Notes under the pieces: model-generated | The model's database searches: none | Seen by the model: the letters and a program-made list of their open reading frames with translations, nothing else | Told to the model about the DNA's origin: nothing | Origin: Dyadobacter sp. CY345 | GTDB lineage: Bacteria; Bacteroidota; Bacteroidia; Cytophagales; Spirosomataceae | Direction: 5' to 3' | Length of the DNA: 64,000 nt | NCBI RefSeq assembly: GCF_021502725.1 | Contig: NZ_JAKFFS010000006.1 | Span: 186,001 to 250,000 of the forward strand | Translations under genes and position numbers: made by a program | Shown here: positions 53,289 to 60,925 of the stretch, piece by piece | Position numbering within the stretch: position 1 is the stretch's first letter | Layout: every line of letters begins with the position of its first letter

Positions 53289-55046
53289 TTATCGCACCAC
53301 TTTCACTCCTTTTGGCGCATCAATTACAGATTTCACACGCCCATCAGCAGATTTATCATGACGAATTTTTACTATACCCAGAGGCGTAGGAAATGTGCCT
53401 TCCACCCATGAAAGATCTCCCAGGTGCGGCTGAATTTTGATAGTCTTACAGCCCGGTTCCAGTACAGTCACGCCCAGAACATGCTCTGAAAGCCAGGCTG
53501 TCGGCCCTGAGGCCCAGCCATGACAAAGACTATGGCGCAGATTTTTATAACAATATGCGCCAAAATCACCATGAATATCATCTTTCCCTTCCGGAACGAT
53601 TTCAGTAATCGGAGCTGCATTTTTTGTCCAGTCCAGGTCAAAATCCTCCCAGAAAGTTGTGGCACCCATATCGAGCATACCGCCCCAATAATTACGAATG
53701 CAGTCGATCGCACCTTGGTAATCTCCGGCCCTGGCTTTCGCCTGTAACATGTAGTAACCATAAAAGGTAGACATGCGCGCGCATCCGTCCACAGCCAAAA
53801 TATCGCTGTTAGCTTTCTCAGCAGGCACGATACCTGCAAGCGCCAAAAGAGCCGCGGCCTGCTTCGAACCGTTGGCATCTGGAACATACAGTTTTAAATT
53901 CGTTGATGTTTCTTTGCATTTTTTGGCCTGCGCTGGTTCGTCAAGAATCAGACAAAGTTCAGCGCCTGCATCCAAAGTCATAATCATCATAGCATGAAGA
54001 CCGGCATGAATCGCTTTCGGATTTTCACTCGAAGGCCAGTCTAAAAAGCGGGTACCGTCCAGTGCTTCTTTATTATCTTTGGTTTTACTTATCAGAAGAT
54101 CCAGCAGCTCAACCAGATATTTTTGCTGTTTTCTGAGATAGGGCAAATCTCCCTGAAACTTATATAAATCTCTGTGAATCAATACCCACCACATGGAATA
54201 AGCACTGATCCCGTTCATCCAGCCTGGCAATGGTGTGATGTCTCTGGCCTGATCCAGGCTTTTCGCTACTACTTCGTTTTTCCCAAAAACGGCATTGATG
54301 GTCATAATTTCCGGGTGCATATCCCCTACCCAGACAAGTCTGTCTCTTTTAATTCCATCCCATAAAAATTGCTGCATATTCAGATGCACCGTGTAAGCGC
54401 CTGTATTAAAAATCTGGTTCAGCCTGTCGTCGCTGCTTTTGAAAGAACCCAGATAGGGAATATCACGGTATTCGAATATCGCGCGCGCTTCTTTGAGCTG
54501 GAGCTCGCGGTTGGTATCTACCAGATCAATCCTCACAAAACGAAAACCAGTATTTCCGATCTGCGCAACACCCAGCCAGGGGACTTCGGTGATGATATCG
54601 CGCATGGCATGATCATTTGTTGCACCGCTAAGCGTATCGATTTCCGACATGGTTTCGCTGACAGACTCTCCAAAACGAATCCGTATTTTGATCGGCCGGT
54701 GGTCCGAAGGCTGATCGGTAACAAGCTGAATTCCTCCCTGAATTTCTTTACCAAAATCCAAAACCAGACCGGGGTGTTGATCCTCCGTACTTTTTAATAT
54801 ACAAAAATTTTTATGAACCAGATCCGCCTGACCACTTCCCGGCCTGAGCAGATTTTCAGCGTCAATAATACTTTGACCCGTCTTATCAGACTGCCAGACA
54901 ATTCGTGTTGGCGTCAGATAATGCCTGACGCGCTGATCTTTTTCTGCAACCGTAGTATTCCCAAAAATCGGCGGTAGACTTTGTGTAAATCCATGTAGAT
55001 GTATCAAACAAAAAAGACAGATGGAAAGAAAGAAGTATCGTTTCAA
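53289..55046 (-). CDS. GH78-like alpha-L-rhamnosidase
   Basis: 585 residues, starting with TTG; no in-frame ATG or other start lies upstream before a stop. Signal peptide (FFLSICLFCLIHLHGFTQS). A beta-sandwich N-terminal part leads to the (alpha/alpha)6 domain with FLWDGIKRDRLVWVGDMHPE, which corresponds to the GH78 R-D-R/E...W.GD motif with its acidic catalytic candidates; WEDFDLDW and HGWASGPTAWLSEHVLGV are typical late motifs. It should remove alpha-L-rhamnose from glycans in the periplasm or outside. It could act on plant polymers or on rhamnose-containing exopolysaccharide. Stands alone, without a Sus pair. Confidence 0.85.
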   Translation of the reverse strand: MKRYFFLSICLFCLIHLHGFTQSLPPIFGNTTVAEKDQRVRHYLTPTRIVWQSDKTGQSIIDAENLLRPGSGQADLVHKNFCILKSTEDQHPGLVLDFGKEIQGGIQLVTDQPSDHRPIKIRIRFGESVSETMSEIDTLSGATNDHAMRDIITEVPWLGVAQIGNTGFRFVRIDLVDTNRELQLKEARAIFEYRDIPYLGSFKSSDDRLNQIFNTGAYTVHLNMQQFLWDGIKRDRLVWVGDMHPEIMTINAVFGKNEVVAKSLDQARDITPLPGWMNGISAYSMWWVLIHRDLYKFQGDLPYLRKQQKYLVELLDLLISKTKDNKEALDGTRFLDWPSSENPKAIHAGLHAMMIMTLDAGAELCLILDEPAQAKKCKETSTNLKLYVPDANGSKQAAALLALAGIVPAEKANSDILAVDGCARMSTFYGYYMLQAKARAGDYQGAIDCIRNYWGGMLDMGATTFWEDFDLDWTKNAAPITEIVPEGKDDIHGDFGAYCYKNLRHSLCHGWASGPTAWLSEHVLGVTVLEPGCKTIKIQPHLGDLSWVEGTFPTPLGIVKIRHDKSADGRVKSVIDAPKGVKVVR

Positions 55047-55255
55047 GGGATTCAGGAATGGGATAGATGATTAAAATTAATTTCGGAAAACAAAGAATAA
55101 TTCTTCTGAAATCCAACCTGTCGTGTCCTGCCTGGCAAACATAACTTACTGATTATATAAAGGCAAAATCAAACCAAAATTAAATAATGGAATTATTCCT
55201 ATTTTTGGGAAATAATCCATTATTTTTGATTTTCACTTCATCAACTGTTAATTTT

Positions 55256-55459
55256 ATGCAAGTTATCTATTATGTGATCGTCGCCCGCGAAATGGTCTGG
55301 CAGTGGTATTACGACAAGAATAATGGCAAATGTTTCCGTGAACTTCTGGGTATGGACGCATACCGATTCATTGAAAGCCTGTCGAAACCTGGTGATCAGA
55401 TTTCAGTTGGAAGCGATGTTCAACTGATTGAATCAGGTCCTGATCAGCAAAATCGATAA
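55256..55459 (+). CDS. Small hypothetical protein
   Basis: 67 residues from the ATG at 55256 (MQVIYYVIVAREMVW); an upstream ATG at 55187 would add a hydrophobic, unlikely extension. Basic/aromatic N-terminal half (WQWYYDKNNGKCFRELLG), then DAYRFIESLSKPGDQISVG. Two TATTTTTG -7-like sites overlap the upstream ATG region (55200-55207, 55221-55228), which supports the shorter start. I do not recognise a family. Confidence 0.5.
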   Translation: MQVIYYVIVAREMVWQWYYDKNNGKCFRELLGMDAYRFIESLSKPGDQISVGSDVQLIESGPDQQNR

Positions 55460-55576
55460 TAATTAGCCGCTCGCAGCTATCTTTTACTGATCAAAAAAAA
55501 TCAGAAATCATGTTAGACAGCAGCGGTGATTACGTTATAAATAAAAACTTCATAAAGGACAGTCAAATATCACATA

Positions 55577-56962
55577 ATGTTTTACGCGGTTGTTGACATA
55601 GAGACCACAGGCGGATACCCGTCTGCGAGCGGTATTACCGAAATCGCTATATTAATTCATGATGGGGTTGAGGTAGTAGATCGGTACGAAACACTCATTA
55701 ATCCCGAAAGATCTATTCCATTATCCATTCAGGCATTAACCGGAATAAATGATGCGATGGTGGCAGAAGCGCCCATTTTTAATGAGGTTGCCGGTAAAAT
55801 CTATCAAATGTTGTCAGGATGCGTTTTCATAGCACATAATGTAAATTTTGATTACTCGTTTATCAAGCATCATCTAGCATTGGCCGGGCACGATCTGGAT
55901 GCGCCAAGGCTTTGCACGGTACGGATGAGCCGTCAAATAAAACCAGGCCTCAAATCATACAGTCTGGGCAAGCTCTGCGATGCACTCGGAATTCAAATCG
56001 AAAATCGTCACCGGGCTGGTGGCGACGCTCAGGCGACTTCAATTCTTTTCTCAAAACTTTTAGCATGGGACATTGCCGGGCATATCCCAGCTATGCTTAA
56101 AAGAAGTTCGAAAGACCAGCAATTGCCTCCCAACCTGGCAAAAGAAGATTTTTTGAAACTTCCATCTTCACCGGGTGTGTATTATTTTAAAGACCAATTG
56201 GGAAAGGAAATTTACGTTGGAAAGGCGATTAATATTAAAAAGAGAGTGTCTTCCCATTTCACGGGGCACAACAACGGACCGCAACGCCAGCATTTTCTTC
56301 GTGAAATTTATTCGATCGATTTTATTCCCTGTGGCACAGAGCTTATGGCACTACTTTTGGAAGCGGCTGAAATTAGAAGGCTTTGGCCTAAATATAACCG
56401 CTCAATGAAAAAACCAGAGCCGCGTTTTGCTCTTCATGCATATGAAGACAATGAGGGATTTATTAGACTTGCCGTCGGCAAGTTCAGTAAAATTCAGCCA
56501 GGTATTCAGGTGTTTGATAAAGAAGCAGATGGTATACGAATGCTTCGACAACTGGTTATTGATTTCAAACTTTTTGCGCCCCGATGCTACTACGGCCGAT
56601 ATCCTTTGTTTGCTCCGGAATCAGAACAGATCAATCAGGTCAGCAGCGAATCACAAAAACTTGATGCACAGGAATATAACGCTCTGGTATGGCAAGCGCT
56701 TGATTCTTACTCAACAAACCTGCCCAGTTTTATAATCCTTGATGATGCCAGAAATTTTAGCGAACATAGCTGTATTTATGTTCAAAAGGGACGTTTCAGC
56801 CGCATGGGATATGTCGATAAATCATCTGATCTGACTGACTGGGAAGACATCGTGCAACGTTTACCGGCTTACTCTTCCAATCATTACATGAACCAACTTC
56901 TCATACGATATGCTGGTAACTACCCTGGCAAAGTAAGGCCTCTGAATAATCTTGATGTTTAG
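55577..56962 (+). CDS. DEDDh exonuclease fused to a UvrC/Cho-like GIY-YIG domain
   Basis: 461 residues. The N-terminal ~170 residues form a Pol III epsilon-type 3'-5' exonuclease: DIETTGG (Exo I), HNVNFDY (Exo II) and HRAGGDA (Exo III with the DEDDh His). After a linker, LPSSPGVYYFKDQLGKEIYVGKA (about 197-220) is a GIY-YIG nuclease motif of the UvrC/Cho type, with RVSSHF and the Glu in LLLEAAEIRRLWPKYN. The C-terminal ~180 residues are not recognised. Such fusions are known in Bacteroidota and Actinobacteria and are linked to DNA repair. Stands alone; no partner genes. Confidence 0.9.
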   Translation: MFYAVVDIETTGGYPSASGITEIAILIHDGVEVVDRYETLINPERSIPLSIQALTGINDAMVAEAPIFNEVAGKIYQMLSGCVFIAHNVNFDYSFIKHHLALAGHDLDAPRLCTVRMSRQIKPGLKSYSLGKLCDALGIQIENRHRAGGDAQATSILFSKLLAWDIAGHIPAMLKRSSKDQQLPPNLAKEDFLKLPSSPGVYYFKDQLGKEIYVGKAINIKKRVSSHFTGHNNGPQRQHFLREIYSIDFIPCGTELMALLLEAAEIRRLWPKYNRSMKKPEPRFALHAYEDNEGFIRLAVGKFSKIQPGIQVFDKEADGIRMLRQLVIDFKLFAPRCYYGRYPLFAPESEQINQVSSESQKLDAQEYNALVWQALDSYSTNLPSFIILDDARNFSEHSCIYVQKGRFSRMGYVDKSSDLTDWEDIVQRLPAYSSNHYMNQLLIRYAGNYPGKVRPLNNLDV

Positions 56963-57231
56963 GTAACGTTTCCACATTCAGGGAATTAGCGCACGATTTG
57001 TAATTCCGTACAGCATAACTACATTGTCTAAAAACAGATTTATTCCTCCATAATCTGTTAATCTATCTTATTTATCTAAAATCAAAATTTCGTTAATGAC
57101 AATCAGGATTGCGCTTTGAAGGCCATTCCTGAAAATGTGGCATATATAACATCTCAGATTCCGGATACCACTGTCTGTCTGGCATAAATTTTTACTACTG
57201 CACGGCATTTCAAACTAATAATGCCAAAACT

Positions 57232-58350
57232 ATGGGAACGACATATCACAGAAGGCAGTTTTTACATCATGCAGTTTTTGCGGTTCCATCGATGATCGCG
57301 ATGGATGCAATGGCGGCTCAACTTTATAAAGATAAAGGGGCAGGTGTAAATCAGGATAAAAAACTTGGAATTGCCCTGCTGGGTTTAGGTAAATATTCGG
57401 AGGAGCAGCTGGCGCCTGCACTTGCTGAAACGCAACACTGCAAATTAACAGGGATTATCACCGGAAGTCCGGAGAAGATCAAAAAATGGCAACAGAAGTA
57501 TGATATTCCCGAGAAGAATATTTACAACTACGAAAATTTCGACTCCATTAAAGACAATCCTGATATCGACATTGTTTATGTTGTTGTGCCGAACGCCCTG
57601 CATGCGCAATATACCATAATGGCTGCAAATGCCGGGAAACATGTAATTTGTGAAAAACCCATGGCTACTTCTGTGGCGGATTGTCAGGCAATGATCGCTG
57701 CTTGTAAAAAGGCTGGAAAAATGTTATCCATCGGTTATCGTCTTCACTTTGAGCCGCATCATATGGCGTTCATGGATTTTGGCAAGAAGAAGAAGTTTGG
57801 AAAGCTAAATAAAATTACTGCGGTAGATAGCCAGGAAATGGAAAAGGGAGCTTGGCGGTTGGATCGAGAGCGGTCCGGAGGAGGCCCTCTGATGGATCTT
57901 GGTATCTACTGTGTTCAGGCGGCAATATATTCTGCTGGCACAAACCCAATAAGTGTCACAGCCAAGGAAGGAGAAAAAACTGACTTAGATCGCTTTCAAG
58001 AGGTTGAGCAGTCCATAGAATTTCAGCTGGAATTCCCAAATAATGTTGTTGCAAACTGTCAAACAAGTTATGCTGACAGCGGAAATCTTTTGCGTGTAGA
58101 CGCTGAAAAAGGTTTTTATGAGCTTCAACCTGCTTATGCATACGACGGCATAAAAGGTAAAACTTCCCAGGGTGATATGGGACTCAAAAATGTTAATCAG
58201 CAGGCGTTGCAAATGGATGATTTTGCCAGATGTATCCTTAATAAAACGCAGACCCGGGTGCCTGGAGATATGGGGCTTCGTGATGTCAAAATCCTGATGG
58301 CAATCTATGAAGCTGCAAAGACTGGCAAAAAAGTCAACCTCGATCTTTAA
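57232..58350 (+). CDS. Gfo/Idh/MocA family oxidoreductase with Tat-type signal
   Basis: 372 residues. The N-terminus has a twin-arginine-like motif (HRRQFL) and a hydrophobic stretch (HHAVFAVPSMIAMDAMAA), suggesting Tat export of a cofactor-bound enzyme, like glucose-fructose oxidoreductase. The Rossmann part starts GIALLGLGKYS; EKPMATSVADCQAMIAAC is the family Glu-Lys-Pro motif, followed by a beta-sheet C-domain. Likely oxidises or reduces a sugar in the periplasm with bound NAD(P). Substrate unknown; single gene with a 269-bp leader gap upstream. Confidence 0.88.
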   Translation: MGTTYHRRQFLHHAVFAVPSMIAMDAMAAQLYKDKGAGVNQDKKLGIALLGLGKYSEEQLAPALAETQHCKLTGIITGSPEKIKKWQQKYDIPEKNIYNYENFDSIKDNPDIDIVYVVVPNALHAQYTIMAANAGKHVICEKPMATSVADCQAMIAACKKAGKMLSIGYRLHFEPHHMAFMDFGKKKKFGKLNKITAVDSQEMEKGAWRLDRERSGGGPLMDLGIYCVQAAIYSAGTNPISVTAKEGEKTDLDRFQEVEQSIEFQLEFPNNVVANCQTSYADSGNLLRVDAEKGFYELQPAYAYDGIKGKTSQGDMGLKNVNQQALQMDDFARCILNKTQTRVPGDMGLRDVKILMAIYEAAKTGKKVNLDL

Positions 58351-58382
58351 TTTAAAAATCTACTTTAATCAGACTTTAAAAG

Positions 58383-58419
58383 GATCCGGCGCCGACGCTG
58401 TCTGCTTCGATGCCGGATC
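58383..58419. terminator. Hairpin between convergent genes
   Basis: GATCCGGC (58383-58390) and GCCGGATC (58412-58419) form a perfect 8-bp GC-rich stem, 33 nt after the oxidoreductase stop. T-rich sequence (GGTTTTTAATTTTTT) follows about 15 nt downstream. Confidence 0.5.
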
Positions 58420-58477
58420 ATTCTGTGCTTGGTTTTTAATTTTTTACAGCGGCTGTTTCGAAATTGTAAAGTCGTTA

Positions 58478-59008
58478 TTACAGCGTTTTCAAATCTATAT
58501 CAAATCTGCCTTCCGTAACTTTTACAACCTTTTTATCTATAACGTACTCTGCGTCAAATTCGAAGGTTCCTGAAACAATTTGGTTGATTGTATCTAAGCG
58601 GGTAATGACGACTTTACCTGGATTTGTTTCCATCGAATGAAAAATTCTGAATTGATTATCATAGTAAATCCCAAAGGATTTGTCATAAAGATTTCCTAAA
58701 CCGTTCGAGCCAGTATTTCCTTTTGGTAAGGTTAGCTGAACGCGCTCCCCAGAGTCGGAACTTGTATGAATCATCAAATAAAAGGTCTTTGAATCTATTA
58801 TTCTCAATTCTGCGTCGATTGCCTTTGCAGACGGGCCACTCTCATTACTAAGACCATTTGCAATCCAGACCTTTCCATCTATTTTACACCCAAAGGTATT
58901 CAGTCCCTCGCTTGTAGGTGCAGGTAAGGATTCTTCGTCAGATTTGCAGCCGTTACTAATTGCGCTTACAAAGACTATTATCAGCAAGGCCCTAAGAAAG
59001 TAATTCAT
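58478..59008 (-). CDS. Putative lipoprotein, DUF6252-like
   Basis: 176 residues. Lipoprotein signal LLIIVFVSAISNGC with Cys near residue 21, then KSDEESLPAPTSEG. The mature start NTFGCKIDGKVWIANG matches the NTFGCKV(N/D)GK.W.P pattern I know from DUF6252 proteins. The rest is beta-rich (VQLTLPKGNTGSNGLGNLYD, GTFEFDAEYV). Function unknown. Confidence 0.75.
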   Translation of the reverse strand: MNYFLRALLIIVFVSAISNGCKSDEESLPAPTSEGLNTFGCKIDGKVWIANGLSNESGPSAKAIDAELRIIDSKTFYLMIHTSSDSGERVQLTLPKGNTGSNGLGNLYDKSFGIYYDNQFRIFHSMETNPGKVVITRLDTINQIVSGTFEFDAEYVIDKKVVKVTEGRFDIDLKTL

Positions 59009-59023
59009 AAAATCCCGTTATTG

Positions 59024-59069
59024 GAAAATCCACTCGTGCTATTTTACGGAATAGAGCAAGTGGATTTTC
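59024..59069 (-). terminator. Hairpin between the stress-protein and lipoprotein genes
   Basis: GAAAATCCACT (59024-59034) and AGTGGATTTTC (59059-59069) form a perfect 11-bp stem. On the minus strand the stem ends in TTTTC, and it lies downstream of the 59128-59658 gene, as expected for its terminator. Confidence 0.45.
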
Positions 59070-59127
59070 TTTTAATTAATCACTTTAACCACACAGAATC
59101 TTTGATTATTCCAGACATGGACTGATA

Positions 59128-59658
59128 TTAAAACTCACTAGCCGGTCTCTGTTTATCCAGGTTACGCTCTACAATTCTACTTTTGATACTCGATGCGCGC
59201 GTCCGATATGCATTATTCAACTGGTTTTCTCCTGCCTGCGAAGCAAAGTTTTCACCATGATCAGAAACTGAATGCTGCCGATTTATAACTTCCCCTCCTG
59301 CGTGCGCTTCCGAATGTTCCGTAGCATCTTCTGCTCCGTAGGCGTCCAGCATTTCAGAAACTTTCTCAGCCTCATTGTGGGTTTCGGTATGAACGGTAAG
59401 AATAACGCCCGCTTTCGAAGCATGTGCGTAACGGCTTACTTCTTCATGATCTGCGCCGAAAAGATCTTTAAAAAAAGCAGTGATCTTATCCAGTATTGCT
59501 GCGTCTTCCTGCTCACTGACAGGGAATGGCGCATCATTTTTGTAAGATGCGATTTTCATTTCTATCTGAGAAGGCGAATAACCTGCCGATATCAAATATT
59601 GCTCTGCCTGTTCAGCTGAATTTTTGCTGTCAAATATTGCTACTACGGTATTTGCCAT
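59128..59658 (-). CDS. YflT/general stress protein 17M-like protein
   Basis: 176 residues. The N-terminal ~110 residues (VVAIFDSKNSAEQAEQYLISAGY) resemble the YflT / GSP17M general-stress domain: a ferredoxin-like beta-alpha-beta fold with SKAGVILTVHTETHNEAEKV as the second repeat. The C-terminal ~65 residues are polar and low-complexity (EDATEHSEAHAGGE), ending RNLDKQRPASEF. Probably cytoplasmic and stress-related; no enzymatic motif visible. Confidence 0.7.
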   Translation of the reverse strand: MANTVVAIFDSKNSAEQAEQYLISAGYSPSQIEMKIASYKNDAPFPVSEQEDAAILDKITAFFKDLFGADHEEVSRYAHASKAGVILTVHTETHNEAEKVSEMLDAYGAEDATEHSEAHAGGEVINRQHSVSDHGENFASQAGENQLNNAYRTRASSIKSRIVERNLDKQRPASEF

Positions 59659-59717
59659 GATGATTAGGTTTAAGATTTCAGAAAATTCACAGAATTACAA
59701 TGCGGATACCAACTATT

Positions 59718-59972
59718 TTATTCTGTATCAATCAACTTTTGATATCGGTCAATCTGGCTCTCAAAGTTGCGAATTCCAGTCTCATAAATGATCCTGAGAG
59801 ATTCCAGATCATCAATATCTGCCTCATACATTTTGTCAGCTTCAAGCTCCCTGTCCAGTTTCGGAAGCAAAGTTAACAATTTTTCAAGCGACTGTTTGTT
59901 CTGTTCGAGGCGGTAGCGGTTCCAGTCAATAAGGTACTGATAGCTCGTTTTTATATCCCTGTTTTTTGCCAT
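59718..59972 (-). CDS. Small coiled-coil hypothetical protein
   Basis: 84 residues, very rich in Glu, Leu, Asp and Lys, with heptad-like leucines (LEQNKQSLEKLLTLLPKLDRELEAD), so an alpha-helical hairpin or coiled coil is likely. It is 59 nt upstream of the stress-protein gene on the same strand. A perfect palindrome GACCAATTGGTC lies 25 nt before the start. No family recognised. Confidence 0.6.
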   Translation of the reverse strand: MAKNRDIKTSYQYLIDWNRYRLEQNKQSLEKLLTLLPKLDRELEADKMYEADIDDLESLRIIYETGIRNFESQIDRYQKLIDTE

Positions 59973-60502
59973 GTTTTAGTTTAGATTCTCACTTCCCGAC
60001 CAATTGGTCAATTAGCATATTCAAATCATTAATCGTTTTTGTTTACACATGGTGTTGAGCAAATACTATACCCGAAAAAACCAATTATGAAGTTCAGGCC
60101 ATTTTTTAGATGCCAGCAATTAAAATTATACCAAAAATAGAAAAGCTGGCTTCATAAAGATTCATGGCTTTTCGCAAACCATATTGTAATCAACAGCTTA
60201 CAAAAAGCTTGTTGTATGCTTAGAATTTTATATACCGTAACCAACTTTTATCCAAATAAATTATCATACGAAACTTTTGAACCGTTAGATAAGTTTGATC
60301 CACTTTGCATAATTTTTGAGCGAAAGTGGTCTGATTTTAATGCCTGCTACTTATCTCGCTCCTGGAATTAAAACTCATGATGATGGTCAGATTCGGGTTA
60401 ATGAAACTTAAACGGAGTTAGTTTTAACTAAGCCCGTGAAAATTAAAAATTTTTTGAAAAACAATAGTAGACTACCAATTAAACAACCCAGCCTAAACAT
60501 TT
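59973..60502. other. 530-bp gap with palindrome and small hairpins
   Basis: Divergent gap. It contains GACCAATTGGTC (59998-60009), a small hairpin CAACAGCTT/AAGCTTGTTG near 60191-60215 and a CCACTTT/AAAGTGG stem (60300-60306/60323-60329). No ORF. Nothing else is recognised. Confidence 0.5.
59998..60009. promoter_or_regulatory. Perfect 12-bp palindrome, possible operator
   Basis: GACCAATTGGTC is perfectly palindromic and lies 25 nt upstream of the coiled-coil gene start. The GACC...GGTC shape fits many TetR-type operators; no TetR gene is in the window. Confidence 0.35.
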
Positions 60503-60709
60503 ATGAAAACAGACCTAGCGCGCGCATCCGTGAGAGAAACCAGCATCGCGCATCTTGAAAAAGGAGACTTTATTATTAATTTGGGAGAAATTTTAGAGAC
60601 GGATGAACTTACCGACATCTTTAGTATCGTCATTTTGAGAAATAACCAGAAGCAGGTTTTCACATTCAACAAAAATGAACGATTGCTTGTAAGAAAAAAA
60701 TCCAGCTGA
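60503..60709 (+). CDS. Small hypothetical protein
   Basis: 68 residues: mixed start (RASVRETSIAHLEKGDFIIN), then a beta-rich core (LGEILETDELTDIFSIVILR, NNQKQVFTFNKNERLLVR). Looks like a small regulatory or structural beta protein. Isolated, with a large hairpin just downstream; codon use matches neighbours. Confidence 0.5.
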   Translation: MKTDLARASVRETSIAHLEKGDFIINLGEILETDELTDIFSIVILRNNQKQVFTFNKNERLLVRKKSS

Positions 60710-60718
60710 GTGTAAAAC

Positions 60719-60773
60719 TACCAGCCAGATCAGGAGTTTTCGATATTTCCTTCCACACTTGATCTGGTTGGTA
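60719..60773. terminator. Hairpin at convergent junction
   Basis: TACCAGCCAGATCA (60719-60732) and TGATCTGGTTGGTA (60760-60773) pair over 14 positions (one G-U in plus-strand RNA) with a 27-nt loop, 10 nt after the small-protein stop. Confidence 0.5.
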
Positions 60774-60873
60774 ACCTAAAATCACGACCGACAGAAAACG
60801 CAATAAATGAAAGCCCATCAATATATGAGTTGAAGTAGTAAAACATGGCATCTCCTAACCGGATAAAATGAAA

Positions 60874-60904
60874 TTGGCTCTCCCGACAAAGTCGAAAGAG
60901 CCAA
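60874..60904 (-). terminator. Terminator of the carboxylesterase gene
   Basis: TTGGCTCT (60874-60881) and AGAGCCAA (60897-60904) enclose an inner CGAC/GTCG stem with an AAA loop. On the minus strand it lies 21 nt after the stop and is followed by TTTCATTTTAT, a good intrinsic terminator. Confidence 0.65.
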
Positions 60905-60925
60905 AACTTTTACTCAGACATTACG

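Noticed and set aside
55577-56962. Possible anti-phage defence system centred on the exonuclease/GIY-YIG protein
   Set aside because: No partner helicase, methylase, toxin or sensor gene lies beside it; DNA repair is the simpler reading.
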